Assembly: GCA_035630615.1 (NCBI GenBank)
Contig: DASQKI010000003.1
Coordinates: 1-64,000 of the forward strand
Direction of reading: 5' to 3'
From: DATFRX01 sp035630615
GTDB taxonomy: Bacteria > Actinomycetota > Actinomycetes > Propionibacteriales > Nocardioidaceae
Length of the DNA stretch: 64,000 nt
Below are positions 25,461 to 34,077 of the stretch, one piece after another. The notes beneath the pieces are model-generated. The model saw only the letters and a list, made by a program, of their open reading frames with translations, had not been told where the DNA came from and ran no database searches. Each line of letters starts with the position of its first letter. The stretch's first letter is position 1. The position numbers and the translations under genes are program-made.

Positions 25461-25994
25461 ATGGCTGTCTCGCGCAAGCTCCTGACCGAGGGCGAAGAGG
25501 TCGTCCTCAGCGTCCGCACCCACGTCAAGGCACTGTTCTGGCCCGTGCTCATCCTCCTGTTGACGTGTTTCGCGGCAGGCTTCTTGTTGGTGGTGGCGCC
25601 CGACGGCGACTCCGGCAAGTACCTCACGTACGTGATCCTCGCGGCTGCCGTACTGGTGCTGATCGTCTGGGTTTTGTCGCCGTTCATTCGCTGGCTGACC
25701 TCGACGTACACGGTCACCAACCGACGGCTGATCTTCCAGACCGGCATCTTCACCCGCTCGGGTCGGGTGATCCCGCTGCACCGCATCAACGACGTGTCGT
25801 TCGAGAAGCACCTCAGCGACCGGATGTTCGGCTGCGGCACGCTGATCATCCACGACGCCAGCGAACAGTCCGGGCTCCATCTTCCCGACATCCCGAAGGT
25901 CGAGACCGTGCACCGCACCATCACCGACCTGGTCTTCGGCCTGCACGACGGCGCCGACGACGACGGCACCCCCGAGCGACGTGGACCCGTATGA
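25461..25994 (+). CDS. PH-domain membrane protein (YdbS/bPH2-like)
   Basis: This 177-residue protein has two close membrane helices (about 25-45 and 55-75) followed by a bacterial PH domain (YTVTNRRLIFQTGIFTRSGRVIPLHRINDV). It corresponds to Rv3278c, which lies beside birA in M. tuberculosis. No molecular function is known. It starts 13 bases after birA and its end overlaps the adenylate cyclase start by 14 bases, so the three genes form one unit. Confidence 0.85.
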   Translation: MAVSRKLLTEGEEVVLSVRTHVKALFWPVLILLLTCFAAGFLLVVAPDGDSGKYLTYVILAAAVLVLIVWVLSPFIRWLTSTYTVTNRRLIFQTGIFTRSGRVIPLHRINDVSFEKHLSDRMFGCGTLIIHDASEQSGLHLPDIPKVETVHRTITDLVFGLHDGADDDGTPERRGPV

Positions 25995-27039
25995 GCCGAC
26001 GAACGCGTCGGAGCCCGGCCAGCGACCCGAGGAGATGAGCGGCAGCGAGCCATCTTCGATGAACGCCGGCGAACCCAGCCGCGAGGAGCTGGAACGGGCC
26101 ATCCTCGGCGCCGAGCCGGAGCTGACCGCGCAACAAGTCGCCGACGCAGCAGGAGTTTCGCGAGACGATGCCCAACGGCTGTGGCAGGCACTCGGATTTC
26201 CGGACGCCGGCGACGCGGTGGCGTTCACCGCCGACGACCTCGACGCCCTGCGCACGGTGCATCGCGCCATCGACGGCGGTGAGATCGACGCCGAGACGGC
26301 CACTCGGCTCACCAGGGCCGTCGGGCACACGATGGCCCGGCTCGCCGACTGGCAGGTGTCGACACTCGCCGAGCACGTCGAGGGCCGAGCCCGCGAGGGC
26401 ACAAGCCGACTGGCGTCCGCGCTCGATCTGTCGCAGACGGTGGCTCCGGCGTTCGAGGAGCTGCTGGTGTACGCCTGGCGGCGCCACCTGGCCGCGGCGG
26501 TGTCGCGCATCGAGGCGTTGGGCGCCGCCGAGGAAGACCTGCTTGCCGCCGAGCTGACAGTCGGGTTCGCCGACCTGGTGAGCTTCACCCAGCTGACCAA
26601 CGGGCTCGACGACGACGAGCTGGCCGCCCTGGTCGAGCGATTCGAGACCCGCTGCGGCGACGTCGTGACGGCACGAGGCGGTCGGGTGATCAAGACGCTC
26701 GGCGACTCGATCCTGTTCGTCGCGGACAAGCCGGCCGAGGCCGTCGAGATCGCGTTGGGCGTCGTCGATGAGATCGGGCCGGACGCCGACCTGCCCGACG
26801 TGCGGATCGGCCTCGCGTCCGGCACCGTGATCACCCGATTCGGGGACGTCTTCGGGCCGCCCGTCAACCTCGCCTCTCGGCTCACCACGGTGGCCCGGCG
26901 CAACCGGGTTATCGCCGATCGGGCGACGGCCGACGCGCTGCCCGAGGAGTCCTTCGACACCCGGGCACTGCCGCCACGGTCGCTGCGCGGATTCGGGTCG
27001 GTCGAGCCGATCACGGTCCGGCGGCGCTGGCCGTACTGA
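25981..27039 (+). CDS. Class III adenylate cyclase with N-terminal regulatory domain
   Basis: This 352-residue soluble protein should make cAMP from ATP. The C-terminal cyclase domain has metal-binding Asp198 (FADLVSFT) and Asp242 (TLGDSILF). Lys238 and Asp289 sit at the adenine-specifying positions, and Asn296/Arg300 (VNLASR) at the transition-state positions. All catalytic residues are therefore present. Residues 33-130 form a helical domain like the autoinhibitory, pH-responsive N-terminus of Rv1264. GTG 25981 overlaps the PH-domain gene; ATG 26035 is an alternative. It converges on the gtrA gene. Confidence 0.88.
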   Translation: MDPYEPTNASEPGQRPEEMSGSEPSSMNAGEPSREELERAILGAEPELTAQQVADAAGVSRDDAQRLWQALGFPDAGDAVAFTADDLDALRTVHRAIDGGEIDAETATRLTRAVGHTMARLADWQVSTLAEHVEGRAREGTSRLASALDLSQTVAPAFEELLVYAWRRHLAAAVSRIEALGAAEEDLLAAELTVGFADLVSFTQLTNGLDDDELAALVERFETRCGDVVTARGGRVIKTLGDSILFVADKPAEAVEIALGVVDEIGPDADLPDVRIGLASGTVITRFGDVFGPPVNLASRLTTVARRNRVIADRATADALPEESFDTRALPPRSLRGFGSVEPITVRRRWPY

Positions 27040-27050
27040 GTGAGCGACCG

Positions 27051-27509
27051 TCAGGCGTCGCGGAAGACCCACCGGGGGTAGGCCCAGAAGCGGAACGCCG
27101 TCCCTAGGGTGAGCCCGACGACGTTGGCCGAGACGTTGTCGGCGAGCGGTCCGGTCAGTCCGAGCAGGTAGTGCGACACCGCGAGACAGGCCAACGCGAT
27201 CGCCATCCCGACCAGGTTGAGCAGCACGAAGGTCGCGAACTCGCGGTGCGTGCTCGACCAGGCGCGGTGCCGCCACGTCCAGTAGCGGTTGCCGACGTAG
27301 GTCACGATCGTCGCCGCCGCGACCGAGATCGCCTTGGCCGTCAGCGGCTTGTGCTCCAGCAGGCCCGGCTCACCGGCGTAGCGCAGCAGGTTGAAGACCC
27401 CGACGTCGACCAGGTAGCCGAGACCCCCGACGACGGCGAACGCCAGCAGCTCCCGAACGCGCTCCCGCGACCGAATATCCGACCGGCGGAGCGTGGACGT
27501 GAGTGACAC
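27051..27509 (-). CDS. GtrA family membrane protein
   Basis: This 152-residue protein has four predicted membrane helices and the GtrA pattern (AFAVVGGLGYLVDVGVFNLL, then VTYVGNRYWTWRHR). GtrA proteins help move polyprenyl-linked sugars across the membrane. It corresponds by position to Rv3277, between birA and the pur genes. It diverges from purE; in M. tuberculosis purK lies between them, but purK is absent here. GTG 27509 is the start. Confidence 0.85.
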   Translation of the reverse strand: MSLTSTLRRSDIRSRERVRELLAFAVVGGLGYLVDVGVFNLLRYAGEPGLLEHKPLTAKAISVAAATIVTYVGNRYWTWRHRAWSSTHREFATFVLLNLVGMAIALACLAVSHYLLGLTGPLADNVSANVVGLTLGTAFRFWAYPRWVFRDA

Positions 27510-27666
27510 GGCGCTCCGATCGGACAGGGGGGCAGGCGGGGTTTCGGTCGCGAGCGGCCCAGGTTACTCCGTCGACATGGCACCGCCGAGACGGTCGGCT
27601 CGGGCCGCCGGCGGTCGCTGTGGTTTGCTGACGCTGACTGGGATCGACTCGAGACACGGAGGCGCA

Positions 27667-28164
27667 ATGTCAGAGGCACCGCGCGTCGGGATCATCATGG
27701 GGTCCGACTCGGACTGGCCGATCATGCAGGCGGCTGGCGAGGCCTGCAAGGAACTCGGAGTCGGATTCGAGGCCGACGTGAGGTCGGCGCACCGGATGCC
27801 GGACGAGACGATCGAGTACGGGCGGACGGCGGCCGACCGAGGGATCGGCGTGATCATCGCCGGTGCCGGTGGCGCCGCCCACCTGCCGGGCGTGCTGGCG
27901 GCGGTGAGCCCGCTGCCGGTCATCGGCGTTCCGATTCCGCTGAAGTACATGGACGGCATGGACTCGCTGCTGTCGATCGTGCAGATGCCGAGCGGCGTGC
28001 CGGTGGCCTCCGTCGGCGTCGGCAACGCCCGCAACGCCGGCCTGCTCGCCGTGCGGATTCTGGCCGCCACCGACCCGGAGCTGCGCAAGCGGGTCGTGGA
28101 GTTTCAGGCTGAGCTGTCCGACAAGGCTCGGGCCAAGGGAGAGGCAGTACGCAACGCCACCTAG
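27667..28164 (+). CDS. purE: N5-carboxyaminoimidazole ribonucleotide mutase
   Basis: This 165-residue PurE class I enzyme moves the carboxyl group of N5-CAIR to give CAIR in purine synthesis. Motifs are IIMGSDSDWP, VRSAHRMP, GAGGAAHLPG and the NARNAGLLAVRIL tail. ATG 27667 follows GGAGG. Bacterial class I PurE normally works with PurK, usually the neighbouring gene; none is seen in this window. The next genes downstream face it, across a long palindrome. Confidence 0.94.
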   Translation: MSEAPRVGIIMGSDSDWPIMQAAGEACKELGVGFEADVRSAHRMPDETIEYGRTAADRGIGVIIAGAGGAAHLPGVLAAVSPLPVIGVPIPLKYMDGMDSLLSIVQMPSGVPVASVGVGNARNAGLLAVRILAATDPELRKRVVEFQAELSDKARAKGEAVRNAT

Positions 28165-28180
28165 GCGTGCCGGTCCGGTT

Positions 28181-28289
28181 GCGCCGAGATTGCGCGTCTT
28201 TCCCGCGCGTCCAACCAGCCTCACTCGCAAGCTCGCTCGGCGGCCAGGCCCATCCACGAACGCGCGGGAAAGACGCGCAATCTCGACGC
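28181..28289. repeat. Long perfect palindrome between purE and a sulfotransferase gene
   Basis: Bases 28185-28210 are the exact reverse complement of 28260-28285: 26 base pairs without a mismatch around a 49-base centre. Pairing continues outward to 28181/28289 with one mismatch. The outer sequence is gcgccgagattgcgcgtctt. It lies between convergent genes, where it could end both transcripts, but the absence of a T tract and the partial copy at 12-27 argue for a dispersed palindromic repeat. Confidence 0.88.
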
Positions 28290-28303
28290 TTGGTGGTCCG
28301 CGC

Positions 28304-29539
28304 CTAGTGGCGGTTGCGGCGGCGGAGGTAGGCGCCGAGGGCTTTCTCGGCCACCGGGTTTCGGTCGGCGAGATTGACCGCGGCGCGTTTGCCTCGGAAC
28401 CACGCCGATCGGGTCGCGCTCCCGACCCGGGCGCCAGTGGGGGCGGCGTCGCCGATCGCATCGGAGTCGCGCCCGCGCCGACGCCACTTGGCCCTGGCGA
28501 ACCGTTCGGTGAGGCCGGCGAGCGCATCGATCGCGGCGTCGAGCAGCTCGTCGTCGGTGACCTCGCCGGGCGGCCGTCCGGAGTCGTCGAACCGTGGTCG
28601 GAGGTCGGCGAGGTCACCGACGACGGGTACGCCGCAGGCCTGGATCCCCTCGATCATGCGATCTGCCTCGCGAGTCACCCACGCGTGGTCGGCCTCGGGG
28701 AGCCGAAGGCGGTCGGCCCCCGCCGCCGTGGACACCCCCGCCGCCGCGAGAATCGGCGCCAGGTCGGACTCGACGACATCGTGATACTGCCGCTGGTTGA
28801 GCTGGCGATGCAGGCGCTGGTTCATCTGGCGTAGCAGCTCCGTGCCGGTGGCGCCGACCGAGACGTTGTCCCACGACTCCGGCTCGACCAGCGCTCCCGC
28901 GTCGAAGCCGACCACCGACCCGACCCGGCGCAGCAGCTCCCCAGGCTCCGACCCGACCGGCGGCACCGTGACCACGTGCACGTGGTCGGCCGGCACGACG
29001 CGGGTCCACACGTCGAGGATCGCCGGCACGTCTTGGCGCAACCAGAATCCGCGCGCCGGCGCCTTGGCCCGCGCCGCGTCGTCGGCGAGGGCGTCGGCGT
29101 ATTCGCGCCACGTCCACAGCTCGTCGGTCTTGACGTCCTCCTGCCACGCCGACAGGGCGACCCGACCGAGATCGCGCACGGTCACGACGACCTGCATGTC
29201 GGCGTCACCGAACGATCGGGCGGCCTTCTTCGCCTGCGCTGCGCTCGCCAGCGACGTCGCCTCCTCCGACAGCATCGCGGTCGGCAGGTCCGACTCGGCG
29301 ATGAGGCGGGTCATCGACTCCCACTGCCCGGTGATCCGGTCGTCGCCGGTGCCACGCGGTCGGCGGCCGAACAGGTCGTACACCGCGAACGTGTGGCTCG
29401 GCTGGCCCTTGCCGCCGGGGTAGAGGACGCCAGACGACGCGAGCCGCTCGCGATTGGCCCGCAGGACGCCCTGGATATACGTCGTCCCGGTCTTGTGCAG
29501 GCCGATGTGCAACACAACGCGACGCTTCGTGACGGGCAT
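28304..29539 (-). CDS. Sulfotransferase-like protein, paralogue B
   Basis: This 411-residue protein has the 5'-phosphosulfate loop HIGLHKTGTTYIQ at 11-23 and a 3'-phosphate-binding VVVTVRDLGRVALSAWQE strand-helix at 117-134 (Arg122, Ser130). This is the PAPS-dependent sulfotransferase pattern. A C-terminal basic tail follows about residue 340. It is about half identical by eye to the next upstream gene, so the pair arose by tandem duplication. The acceptor is unknown; cell-envelope glycans or lipids are a reasonable guess from the window's content. There are 64 bases between the two genes. Confidence 0.78.
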   Translation of the reverse strand: MPVTKRRVVLHIGLHKTGTTYIQGVLRANRERLASSGVLYPGGKGQPSHTFAVYDLFGRRPRGTGDDRITGQWESMTRLIAESDLPTAMLSEEATSLASAAQAKKAARSFGDADMQVVVTVRDLGRVALSAWQEDVKTDELWTWREYADALADDAARAKAPARGFWLRQDVPAILDVWTRVVPADHVHVVTVPPVGSEPGELLRRVGSVVGFDAGALVEPESWDNVSVGATGTELLRQMNQRLHRQLNQRQYHDVVESDLAPILAAAGVSTAAGADRLRLPEADHAWVTREADRMIEGIQACGVPVVGDLADLRPRFDDSGRPPGEVTDDELLDAAIDALAGLTERFARAKWRRRGRDSDAIGDAAPTGARVGSATRSAWFRGKRAAVNLADRNPVAEKALGAYLRRRNRH

Positions 29540-29603
29540 AGGTGCATTGTGCCGGGGCCACGCAGACCGGTCGCCGCGACCCAGCGGTTGGCGTGACCTG
29601 GCG

Positions 29604-30863
29604 TCAGGAGCGGGAGGCGGCCCGACGCCGACGAGCCTCCCGAAGGCGTACGTAGCCGTTCAACGCCCCGGCGGCCACCCGGCTCCGATCGGCCAGGCTC
29701 AACAGGCCTCGCTTGGTGCGGAACCGCGTTGCCCGGATCCGGCTGCGCCAGCCGCCCCCGCGCCGGTCCGCCGACCGGCTCGAGTCAGGTCTCGCGCCGG
29801 ACCCGTCCCACCAGAGCGTGGCGTACTCCTCGGCGAGCTCGGCGAGGCCGTGAAGGGCCGCGTCGAGCTTCTCGTCGGTCGTCGCGGCGTCTGGTCGCGG
29901 ACCTGTCTGCGACTCCGCCGGGATCAGATCGGACACGTCGCCGACGACCTGATAGCCACCGGCGGTGAGGTCGTCGACGATCCGGCGCGCCTCGACGGCC
30001 ACCCAGGCCCGGTCGTCCGGACTGAGCCCCACCCTGCCGGGGTTGCCGTGCTGGGCCAGTCGCGGTGCCAGGATCCGCTTGACGATGCGGTGATATTGCC
30101 GCTCGTTGAGCCGGTGATCGAGAATTTGGTTGAAACGCCGCAAGACCTCGGCGTCCGCGGCCGCCATGGCACGGTTGTCCCATGACTCCGAGGTCGGGGT
30201 CTCCGTCAGGTTTGCGGCGTCGTATCCGACGACCTCGCCGACCCGCTCGACCAGGAGGTCCTTCGGAGCACCCGGCGGCGGAACCGTCACGACATGGATC
30301 CGCTCACGGGGCACCGCCGCCTGCCAGCTCTCGAGCACGGCGGTCAGGTCCTGCCGGATCCAGAAGCTTCGGGCCGGAAACTGGTTGCGCACGGCCGGGT
30401 CGCGCACCCGGTCGACGAAGTCCTGCCAGGTCCAGGTCTCGTCGCTCTTGACGCTCTCCTGCCACGACGACACAAGGGCCCGGCCGAGATCGCGCACGGT
30501 CACCACGACGTGAACCTCGCGGTCGGTGAACCCGGCGGCCGCCCGGCGGGCCTCTCCGACCGTGGCGAGGCTCAGGGACTCGTCGGAGATCAGCGTCACG
30601 GGATGCGGCGAGGCACCGACCGCCTCGGTGAGCTCGTCCCACCGCCCCTCGATCCGATCCTCGCCGCCTCGCGGGCGGCGGCCGAACAGGTCGGACACGG
30701 CAAAGATCTGGACGGGACCATCCCGCCCACCGGGGTAGTAGACGCCCTGTTGTGCCAGGCGTCCGCGATTGGCTCGCCACAAGTTCTGCAGGAACGTCGT
30801 CCCGGTCTTGTAGAGGCCGACGTGCAGAAAGATGCGACGGCTGCCGGCATCCATGTCGGGCAT
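29604..30863 (-). CDS. Sulfotransferase-like protein, paralogue A
   Basis: This 419-residue paralogue has the PAPS loop HVGLYKTGTTFLQ at 14-26 and VVVTVRDLGRALVSSWQE at 119-136 (Arg124, Ser132/133). Shared blocks with its neighbour include YPGG, DLFGRRPRG, the WTWQDF/WTWREY pair and a basic C-terminal tail (TRFRTKRG here, SAWFRGKRA there). Sulfotransferases of this type move sulfate from PAPS to hydroxyls. No PAPS-synthesis gene lies nearby. It is the upstream member of the two-gene unit; ATG 30863 starts it. Confidence 0.78.
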   Translation of the reverse strand: MPDMDAGSRRIFLHVGLYKTGTTFLQNLWRANRGRLAQQGVYYPGGRDGPVQIFAVSDLFGRRPRGGEDRIEGRWDELTEAVGASPHPVTLISDESLSLATVGEARRAAAGFTDREVHVVVTVRDLGRALVSSWQESVKSDETWTWQDFVDRVRDPAVRNQFPARSFWIRQDLTAVLESWQAAVPRERIHVVTVPPPGAPKDLLVERVGEVVGYDAANLTETPTSESWDNRAMAAADAEVLRRFNQILDHRLNERQYHRIVKRILAPRLAQHGNPGRVGLSPDDRAWVAVEARRIVDDLTAGGYQVVGDVSDLIPAESQTGPRPDAATTDEKLDAALHGLAELAEEYATLWWDGSGARPDSSRSADRRGGGWRSRIRATRFRTKRGLLSLADRSRVAAGALNGYVRLREARRRRAASRS

Positions 30864-30920
30864 TGTGCCGTGTGTCTCGCTATCGCGCGACCCCCGATCG
30901 CTCGGCGGCGCGCGGAGCCA

Positions 30921-31364
30921 TCACCGGCGAGAGCGACGCCATTCGATCGCCGGGCAGGTGTCCATGACCATCGGCGTGCCGGCGTCGGTCGTCCGCCGGA
31001 AGGCGTCCTCGTCGATGACTCCGAGCTGGAACCACACACCGCGGGCGCCCACCCGTACCGCCTCATCGGCGAACGGACCGGCCGCCTCCGAGCGCCGGAA
31101 GACGTCGACGACGTCGATCGGGAACGGCACATCGGCGAGGGTCGGATAACCCTGCTCGCCGAGTACGGTCGGCGCCGCGGGGTGGATCGGCACGATGCGC
31201 TTGCCCCGCTGCTGCAGGAGGGTCGCGATCCGGTGGGCCGTCCGGTCCGGATTGCCCGACAGGCCGACGACAGCCCAGACGTCACAGTCGTCGAGCATCA
31301 TCGCGATCGCGGCGGGGTCCTGCCAGTCCGTGCCCACGGCGTCCACGGTACGTCCGGCTAACAT
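30921..31364 (-). CDS. CoA-binding domain protein (YccU-like)
   Basis: This is a Rossmann-fold CoA-binding protein of about 147 residues. The core is VWAVVGLSGNPDRTAHRIATLL, RIVPIHPAAPTVLGEQGYPTLADVP, VDVVDVFRRSE and GARGVWFQLG, the usual order for the family. The physiological role of stand-alone members is unknown. The start is uncertain: ATG 31364 or the GTG codons near 31346 and 31334. The frame remains open far upstream but that sequence is antisense to the MDR gene. Confidence 0.82.
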   Translation of the reverse strand: MLAGRTVDAVGTDWQDPAAIAMMLDDCDVWAVVGLSGNPDRTAHRIATLLQQRGKRIVPIHPAAPTVLGEQGYPTLADVPFPIDVVDVFRRSEAAGPFADEAVRVGARGVWFQLGVIDEDAFRRTTDAGTPMVMDTCPAIEWRRSRR

Positions 31365-31453
31365 CCCTTCGTGAATCAGCAACCCATGTTCGCTCCGTCC
31401 GAGGAGCACGGCAGTTGCTCGCCGGAGCGCAGTCGGTGCTCTAGCCCTCAGCG

Positions 31454-32359
31454 TCAGGGCAGGAGCACGATCTTGCCGTGGCCGTGCCCGGTCTCGACCC
31501 GAGCAGCCGCCTGGGCGGCGTCGGCGAATGAGTACGTCTCCGCGATCGTGATCCGGAGCCGTCCGGTCACGGCGAGGTGGGCCCACCTCGCGAGCGCATC
31601 GGCACTGCGTCGCGACTTCGAGCTGGACATCACGCCGTAGTCGTCGGCCGCCGGGTCCGCGATCGTGACGATCCGGTCGGTCGTGCCGCCGCGCAGCTCG
31701 ATCGCCGCCGGGAGCGCACCCCTGCCCGCGACGTCGAACACGGCGTCGACCCCGTCCGGACTCGCGGCGCGTACCCGGTCGACCAGGCCGTCGCCGTAGG
31801 CCACCGGGATCGCGCCGAGCGTCCGCAGGTAGTCGTGATTGACCGGCGAGGCGGTGCCGATGACGGTGGCGCCGCGCAGCTCGGCGAGCTGGACGCCCAC
31901 CGACCCGACCGCGCCCGCCGCGCCGTTGATCAGGACGGTGTCGCCGTCGGCGACCTCGAGGAGGTCGAGTGCCCGGTCGGCAGCCTCGGTCGCCGTCGGC
32001 AGGGCGGCTGCCTCGGCCCATCCGAGACCGGCCGGCTTGCGAGCGACCGTGCGGGCCAGCGCGTACGCCGCGTAGGATCCGGAGACAGTGAAGCCGAAGA
32101 CCTCGTCGCCAATCGCGATGTCGGTCACGCCCTCGCCGACCTCGACGACCACGCCGGCGGCCTCGAAGCCCGGGATCGCGGGGAGCGTCTCGGTCCGGCG
32201 AATCCGCATCGAGCCGTCGCGGAGCTTGCCGTCGGCCGGATTGACGCCCGCTGCCTCGACCTGGAGCTTGACCTGGCCCTGCCGGGCGACCGGCTCATCG
32301 ACGTCGGCGAGCCGCAGCACCTCGGGTCCGCCGAGCTCGTCGAAGACGACTGCTCTCAT
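31454..32359 (-). CDS. MDR-superfamily quinone-oxidoreductase-like NADP-dependent dehydrogenase
   Basis: This 301-residue protein has the GroES-like N-terminus (PEVLRLADVDEPVARQGQV, then VEAAGVNPADGKLR) and the NADPH loop INGAAGAVGSVGVQLA. The cysteine ligands for structural and catalytic zinc are absent, so it belongs to the zinc-free quinone oxidoreductase/enone reductase branch. Substrate unknown. It diverges from the small gene at 32431. Confidence 0.86.
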   Translation of the reverse strand: MRAVVFDELGGPEVLRLADVDEPVARQGQVKLQVEAAGVNPADGKLRDGSMRIRRTETLPAIPGFEAAGVVVEVGEGVTDIAIGDEVFGFTVSGSYAAYALARTVARKPAGLGWAEAAALPTATEAADRALDLLEVADGDTVLINGAAGAVGSVGVQLAELRGATVIGTASPVNHDYLRTLGAIPVAYGDGLVDRVRAASPDGVDAVFDVAGRGALPAAIELRGGTTDRIVTIADPAADDYGVMSSSKSRRSADALARWAHLAVTGRLRITIAETYSFADAAQAAARVETGHGHGKIVLLP

Positions 32360-32430
32360 GCGTCTCAGCCTCCGTTGCCGTGCGCCTGCGCGCGGGGCAT
32401 GCTGAAGGTAACGGACAGGAGGTGGCGGCG

Positions 32431-32574
32431 ATGCCGGGACCGTACGACCAGCTACCCGAGCCGATCGACCTCGAGGACACCATCACGTCCGCCGACATCG
32501 AGCCGGTGCCCGACCCCGACGGCGGCCGCGACCCGGAGCGCGACTTCATGCTGCGATGGGCCGGCTGGGCCTGA
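32431..32574 (+). CDS. Small hypothetical protein
   Basis: This 47-residue acidic protein begins MPGPYDQLPEPIDLEDTI and ends ERDFMLRWAGWA. I call it because ATG 32431 follows a strong GGAGG (32418-32422) and the residues are neither Arg/Ala noise nor a mirror of another gene; no larger gene covers the region. It has no transmembrane segment and no recognised domain. It converges on the LCP gene with a 10-base gap. Function unknown. Confidence 0.6.
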   Translation: MPGPYDQLPEPIDLEDTITSADIEPVPDPDGGRDPERDFMLRWAGWA

Positions 32575-32584
32575 CCTACCACGG

Positions 32585-33853
32585 CTAGTGTTCGAGGCCG
32601 TCCTTGGTGCAGAGGCTCTTGGGGATGTCGTCGGTGTTGTCCTCGATGATGTAGTCGAACAACTCCTCGGACCGGTCCTCGTCCCAGTTGACCGCAAGGT
32701 CGGCGATCGGCACCGTGCACGACAGGCCGCCGCCGCTGGTGACGTGAGCCATGTTCCAGGCAAACCGGGCGAGCGACAGCGGGCCGACGTTTTCGCCGAT
32801 CCTGAGAGAGTCCGCGCTCGAGTTCGCGACGTTCCAGTAGCGGAACGGATTGAGGACCGACCACGGTGAGGCGGCCTTGTCGCCGATCTCTCCGATGACC
32901 TCGCGCTGATTCTGACCGCGCTGGATGTCGCCGGTGCCGAAGTCGCGAGTACGCGCGTAGCCCAGCGCCGTGATGCCGTCGGCTTCCTGACAGCCCTTGT
33001 CGATGTCGAGGCTCGCCTTCTTGTCGTCGATCGCCTGGTCGGGGCAAACCTCGATGCCGCCGACGGCGTCGACGATGTTGACGAAGCCGCCGAAGCCGAT
33101 CTCGATGTAGTCGTCGACCCGGATATCGGTCTCGTTTTCGAGTGTCTTGACCAGCAGCTTCGGTCCACCTGCCGAGAACGCGGCGTTGACCTTCTGATCA
33201 TCGCCGACCCCGGGAATGTCGACGATCGAGTCGCGTGGGATCGACAGCAGGATGGGCTGTCCGTCGCCGACGTGCAGCAGCATGATCGTGTCGGTGCGCT
33301 GGCTGCCCTCGGAGATCTGCGAGCCGCCGGTCCCCAGCTCCTTGCCCTCTTCTTTCGACAGCCCCTCGCGACTGTCCGAGCCCACGACGAGATACGTCGT
33401 GCCGGGCTGGTCGCTTGGCCGATCACCGTCCGGCTCGGCGTCGACCTTGTCGATCTTCGACCAGGCCCAGATCGGCACCGCGATCAGGAACAGGATCCAG
33501 ATCAGGATCAGCGCCAAGATGATCCGCAGCCACCAGCGCCGCTTTTTCTTCGGCTTCACCGGTGGTGGCGGTTGCTGCCACGGCGGCTCGTCGGTCTTCG
33601 TCTGACCCGGCGGCGGCATGTTCATCGGCGGCAGATCAGACCGCTCGGGCCGGGTCGGCTGCGGCGGCCCGGGCGGAGGACCGCCTTGGGGGATAGCCTG
33701 CGTCCGGTCGCTGTCGGGCGTCGGCGGTGGATTCGACGGCCGAGGGATAGCCTGCGTGGCGTCCGGATCGGCCGAGGGGTTACTGCCGTACAACCAGCTG
33801 AAGCGGTCGTCGGCGTTGGGCTCGTTGCCGTCCCCCGGTGGTCGTTCGGACAT
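32585..33853 (-). CDS. LytR-CpsA-Psr (LCP) family ligase, Lcp1-like
   Basis: This 422-residue protein has a Pro/Gln-rich cytoplasmic N-terminus (about 1-100), one membrane helix (about 105-128) and an external LCP domain. The domain shows VVGSDSREG, RTDTIMLLHV and LLSIPRDS, whose Asp and Arg residues bind the polyprenyl pyrophosphate. In M. tuberculosis Lcp1 (Rv3267), in the same neighbourhood, attaches arabinogalactan to peptidoglycan. This gene diverges from a second LCP gene and sits next to the galactan operon, so the same job is likely. Confidence 0.88.
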   Translation of the reverse strand: MSERPPGDGNEPNADDRFSWLYGSNPSADPDATQAIPRPSNPPPTPDSDRTQAIPQGGPPPGPPQPTRPERSDLPPMNMPPPGQTKTDEPPWQQPPPPVKPKKKRRWWLRIILALILIWILFLIAVPIWAWSKIDKVDAEPDGDRPSDQPGTTYLVVGSDSREGLSKEEGKELGTGGSQISEGSQRTDTIMLLHVGDGQPILLSIPRDSIVDIPGVGDDQKVNAAFSAGGPKLLVKTLENETDIRVDDYIEIGFGGFVNIVDAVGGIEVCPDQAIDDKKASLDIDKGCQEADGITALGYARTRDFGTGDIQRGQNQREVIGEIGDKAASPWSVLNPFRYWNVANSSADSLRIGENVGPLSLARFAWNMAHVTSGGGLSCTVPIADLAVNWDEDRSEELFDYIIEDNTDDIPKSLCTKDGLEH

Positions 33854-34077
33854 GCCGCCAGCGTAGAGGGGCAGGGGTTCGAGGACGAACCGCCACCCAT
33901 GTTGACGTGTTTGCCCTGGTCAGGGCGTACGCTGCGTGCCGCGTGCGTCGCGGACGAGATCGACCATTGCGGCGTTTCGTGGCAGGTGTGGCGCGTGTGG
34001 CAGGGGACTATGGGCTGACGGGTCGACCCGCGTGGGTCGGCCTCGCGCCACGGTGGCGCTGTCCCGGGAGAGGAACC

